Positions 13,001-19,000 of a stretch of 29,278 nucleotides of DNA are shown one piece after another. A program made the translations under genes and the position numbers. The stretch is from Candidatus Cloacimonas sp. SDB. GTDB lineage: Bacteria > Cloacimonadota > Cloacimonadia > Cloacimonadales > TCS61. The notes beneath the pieces were generated by a model. The model worked only from the letters and a program-made list of their open reading frames with translations, ran no database searches and was not told the DNA's origin. Location: NCBI GenBank assembly GCA_001412425.1, contig LKUH01000372.1:1-29278 (forward strand), in the 5' to 3' direction. Position 1 is the stretch's first letter, and each line of letters starts with the position of its first letter.

Positions 13001-16000
13001 TAACTTCAACAAACTTAGTGGCAGGATTGCCGGCATAAACATTGCCAACAGCATCCCAGAGATTTACAGCTATTATAAACTGCTCAGCTTCAGGTTCACC
13101 GCACATGATTTGCAGGCTGTCTATTTCAGCTATCCAGACTCCGCGTTGAGCATCGTAACTGTCAGCAGGCATATAATAAGGAGAAGTCATTAGAATGTTA
13201 ATTCCATCGACGGTTCGATGTTCAATAAACATATTCAGACCAGAAACTTCCAACATCGGTGTAGCACCCAGATCGTATTCCATAATGTTATCTTCAAAAG
13301 TGATCCTGAGATGTCCGTCTACATCGCCGGGAAGAACATAACCTTCTTCTCCGCCTGTATCGGGTCCTTCTAATGTTTCAGACCAGATCTCGATACCGTA
13401 TTCATTAACGAAAGGATCTACACCATCAACAATAGCGTAGTTTTCGGTTCTAGCTGTTATCCAGCCGGTTTCCTGAATACTGCCATTCATATATGTGATG
13501 CGGATCTTGGTATAAAGCTGATCGCCATCAACATAACTTGAATCTATCGCTATTGGTCTACCATACTGCTGATTCAGGTAATATAAGTTGTTTGTGGCAA
13601 AATCAACTGACGGCTGAAGTGTTATCCAATAATAAGAAGTATTATATAAGGAATCAGCTTCTTCTGTAGAAGTTACATAATTTTCCAGCATACCTGTAAA
13701 GGCTTTAATGTTTGCAATTTCAGTACTTCTATCAAAGGGAATTACAGGAATTTGAATACCAAATCTATCACCTGCCTTCACATAAGGAGCTGTAGCGGGA
13801 TCTTCCGGATCACCACCTGTTTCAAATCCTTTATAATCGTATATTAACAATTCATCGGTATTTACATCCTGATATTGTGCGCTGAACACAATCGTAAACT
13901 CAGGAGCGTAACCTTCGTTATGACCAACTTCATCCCAGATCTGTCCTAACTGAATAGCCACTTCGTCACCGTGTACAAAACCAGTACCAAGGGGAGAAAG
14001 GATCCAGTTGGCATAATAGATGGAATCTCCAGGCTGAGGTGATTCATTATTAGCTATGAAGCCGAATTCATCATCAGCATAAGGATTGATATCGAATAAG
14101 CCTTCGGTTGTGGGTGTATCAATTCGAAGTACACCGGCACCACCAACACTTGGATAGGGATCTTCCGGAGTCCAGTCAGAAGCATAAGTTGTTAAAACTA
14201 TATCTTCAGTGAAAGGAATCTCTTCATAAGGAATTTCAATAGTATAAGTCATTGTAACGGGATCCCATACTGTAGAACCAGTTGTAATAGGAACAAGATA
14301 CGGAGCTCTGATCTCGTCGTCAACTATCTTGCTGACCAATAAATCAAACCCGTTTTCTGGTTCAGGCATACTCTCTCTTTCATAAGCCAGGCTGTCATAA
14401 GCAAAAGCCATACCATCTGTGCTGGAATAAGCCGGATCATTCATATCTACCTTGATTAATGGAATCCAGGGCAGTTCATAACCAAGCTGCCATGCTACTA
14501 TAGGAATCGGTATCTGGAAACCGTCCTGAATATCTCCAACAGAAGTAGGTGCAGAATATGGTACGGTCATTGTGCTCAGAAGATCATTAGGACTGTCATT
14601 AACTTCAGCAGGAAGAATAAGATTCCAGATAGATTGAGCATCTGTAATTACTTCCTCCCAGACAGCATCCTGAATATAGATCGGAACTGTTACTTCCCAG
14701 GGAGTTCCTTCCATCAGAACCACATTTTCTGTATCAATCAGAAGTACTTCATCAGGATTGATCCAGGGCTCAACGAAATCACCGACAAAATCGAAGTTAC
14801 CAGTTACAGTTTCAGTAGTCAATTCGGTTGGAGATACAAACGTCATAGTTCCCTGAACATTATGTTCCGGGGCAAACCAGCCGCTGGGATCAACGCCGGC
14901 ATATACACCCTGAGCTCTTTCATCCAGAATTCCATAAAGATCTTCTCGAGGATAATCTACTACTATCATCTGTTTCTGATAATCCACAGATCTGCCATTA
15001 TACATTGTAATAGCATATACTGTGAAGTCAGCTATATCAAATCCTTCATAAGGAACTTCAAAACCGCTGAATTCTACATCATAGAAACGGAAGGTATAGG
15101 TATCAGTTGCTCTGGCAGCAGGAAGTAATACAGGATCACCAGCACTAAATGTACCATCCGGTTGTCCCGTTTCATCATAACTACTTCCATCATATTCAAC
15201 ATATACTCTGTCCGGAATACCGTAGAGTACATGTTCTTCGGTTGATGTAACCGTAACATCTATCCAGACTTCGCCTTCACCATTAATAGTATCATCCGGG
15301 AAGATAACGTTGGATTCAACACCGTTAACCCAGAAAGTAACATCATCTACAGTTGGTGGAAGTTCATCTACTATTAAGGATTCTGTAGTTTCATGAAGCA
15401 GGAGATCACTGGCTGTAATGTAGATCTCTCCGTCAATCGGGCTACCACCCTGCAGTAGATCAGCCAAATCCCAGCCATTTTCTGTGAAATCATCTGGCCA
15501 GGTTAATATCCAGGTAAAGGTATCACCTGAAGGTGTGCCATCAGGAGCGATGCCTGTAGAAATTCCATTTATACCTTCTATATAAAGATATATTTCATAT
15601 TCATATAATCCAACCGGGCATAATTCCGGAAGGTCGTAAATATCAGCTTCAAAAGTAACTGTAGCTTCTTCATTTTCTACTACTTCAGTTAATGTGTAAG
15701 TTATATTCTCAATTACTGGAGCTGAATTATCAATTGTTAATCCTGTCATTGATTCTGTATTAGCTTCACTGATATCGTCACTATGGTCGTACTCATGTGT
15801 AATTTCTACATAAGCATTAACATCTTCGCATTCATCTAATGTACCTAAAGCGTTAACTGAACCAAGGCTAATTACTTTGTTAACTTCACCCAGGATCACT
15901 GCTCTTTCCTGTAAAGGTAAAGGCTGATCGGGAAGAGCTAAGAATTCTTCAATTGTAAATGTTAATACTGAATCTGCCAGATACTGCTCTCGGCTAACAG

Positions 16001-19000
16001 CCGGATAAACAAAATCAGTATTGAGCCAGACATTAACAAGCTCAACCCTTTCAGTATCAACAATTGTGACATAAAGATCTGCATCATCGCCGTTTGTGAT
16101 GAAATAAGGATTCAGCGGATGAGTTACATTAAAGAAGTCGTCAATAACTAATTGCGGTTCGAAACCGATATCCCAGATCTGTTCGGCTGTATTCATATTA
16201 TTAACATTATCCCAGGCTGTAGCGGTAAAGGTTTTAATCCGAACCGGGTCTTCCTCGGGAATAGTTACCAGCCAGCTGACAGTATCTCCATTGGTATATT
16301 CTTTGGAAATTACTACAGCAGGATCGTCACAGACCAGAGTATCTTTCAGAACTTCTGATATCAAACCAAGCGGATCACCAACACCAAAGATACCGGAACC
16401 GCCATCAGTTCTGATGACTTTTACTCTATATACAGAACCTTCCTGCATATCATAAGCTCTGGTTTCATAAACTAATTCAGGAACATCTTCTATATCAATA
16501 GCTGGAGGAGTAGTATCAACGATAACCGGCATAATCATATCCTGATAGAAGGTATGACCGGCATCATCGCCTTCCGGTCCATCTGTAAATTCCAGTTCAA
16601 AATGTACCGGAATATCAATTACTGTATCATCCGTGTAAACTCCGGCAATGCCAAATGGAACATCAGTCCAGGTAACCTGCCAGGTATTTACATCTATGGA
16701 ATCAACCACACCATTAGTTTCTTCGGCAATCGCCAGAGCACCAAAAGCGGAGAAATCCACCTCAACAAAAGATGAAATATCTCTGACCTCAGGTGGAGCC
16801 CAGAGCAGATCATTAATTGTAACTGTGAAATCAAAGGTTCCATCTGCTTTGGCATAACCCTGATCTGTTAGTACATCAAGTGTATCAATTTCGCCATAGG
16901 TATTTTCATGAGTATAGGTTACTGGACCTATAAATGGAATTTCTTCCAGCACCATGAAACGGACGAATGCTTCGGAAGTATCCCAGCGATAGGCGTCCGA
17001 GCCGGCAAAATAAGGAGCCACTGTATCAAATGGATAGTGAGGATCGGCTTGATAATCCGGGTTACCAGCATCGTCATTAGGAGCCATTATTACCAGAACG
17101 CCATCAAGGTACTGGCCGCCAACCGGAATATTGTCGATAGTTACATCCATTTCAAATTCCTTGTAGCCTTCAACTTCATTTTCCACTACAGGATCATTGG
17201 AGGTAAATCCGGCACTATAACCGGTTATACTATTAATGTTAACTCCAATGGTGTTAGCATCAATTATCAGATCTGCACCGGTTTCATCCACGATAACAGC
17301 AGACCACATTAATAATGAGTCTGGAAGAGGCTCAGTTGTTCTGAACCTGATGATCATATCATCTTTATCGTGAGATACTACCATATCTTCAATATAAAGA
17401 TGCCCAGCATAATTAGGATCACCCTGCCAGTCGTATAATTCAACATTATCTACAGGAATTATGCCAGGGTTAGTGTTATCTACCCAGAGGGTATCGTAAG
17501 TAATGGTTTCGAACAAGCCGGGAGGAAGTATGTAACCGCAGTCTTCATAACCTTCAGCTATGGCAAAGGCAGAGACATAAAGCTTTCCGGTATCAAGTTC
17601 ACCAATAAGTGGTTCCAGGGTGATATTATTCTGTAAACCATAAAAATCTAGTACTGGATTAGAACCACCGTAAATATCATATGTGGTTGAACCAAGTGTA
17701 GCCACTCCTGTTCTGGAGAAACGCGCAGAAGTGAAGGCAAAACGGGAAACTTCTGTAACAGGTTCAGTATCAATTGCCAGATACCAGTTGAAATTCTGGG
17801 TTGCAGGAGCTGCAAAATTATAAGTAAGTTCAATCTCTACCTGATCCTGTTCTCCATCGCGAGCCGGGTTATCTACAGCATCGTAAGAATGGCTGTACCA
17901 GCCGGGAGAAAATCTGTCATTAGAAACAAACAGATCTACACCATATTCACCGTCACCAGGCCAGACAGGCTGTTCCGGTCTGATCAGGTTGAAGGAGTCT
18001 GATAAAGCTATGCCTGAGCTGAGCTCACCGAACATTGTGTCAAAAACTCTTACCTGGAAGGCAAGACCCGGGTAGGTTGTGCTTAAATAACCAACCGTAT
18101 AGGTTGAATCCCAGGCTGCTGTTTCATCTATTCCTGCTACCGTGTAGGAAAAAGTGAGATCATTTGTAATTGGATCAAAATCTCCAGGATAGAATATCTG
18201 ATTAGGAAGCTGTCCATCTATTATATCTGCCCGAGATGGTCCGTGCGTTACAATAGGATAGAGATTTTCAATTACAACTGAATCAAGATATGCAATATCT
18301 GCCAGACGTAAATAAACTTCAATTTCATCCGGTGAGTTATAGTAGTATTCTTCTCTTAAAGAGTCAAAGGAAGCATCTACGTAAAAATTGTGATTTCCAT
18401 TAATATCATAAGGATCGAGACCGGGTTCCGGGCAGGTATGCTCGGAAATAATGACCAGGCTGTCCGGAATAGGAGCATTATAGAGTACATCTACAAGTTC
18501 AACCGTTGCCCTGGTTGGCAAACCGTCTCTAATGTTACCGGCAACATCTCTTATTTTAGATGTAACCGTGTATGTTCCAGCCGGGAAAAGCAGATCATCA
18601 AATCCGCCTACATCGTCTGGAATCCACATAATATCCTTATCTGAGCCCACTGTAGAATTTATCGCACTATAGGCACTGAATAAAACGGAATCTTCAGTAT
18701 CATATTCTACAAAAATTGCTGGATCAACACCATAGGGATAAGATAAAATCGGATCAGGATAATCATTGTCATCCTCATCACCCCAGAAGATTCTGGTTGT
18801 ATCGGGACCTTCCAGCTCTATCCAGTAAGTAACAGTTTCTACACGTTCAGGAATTGTATTTTCTTCGTATTGTCTGGTAACATCAAACTCAAAGTAAACG
18901 GAATCAACACCGATAAGTGCATCACCAAGATCTGGTATTCCGTTATAATTGAGGTCGTTGATATACCTATATATAGTAGTAACGGGCTGGTCATCTGTGC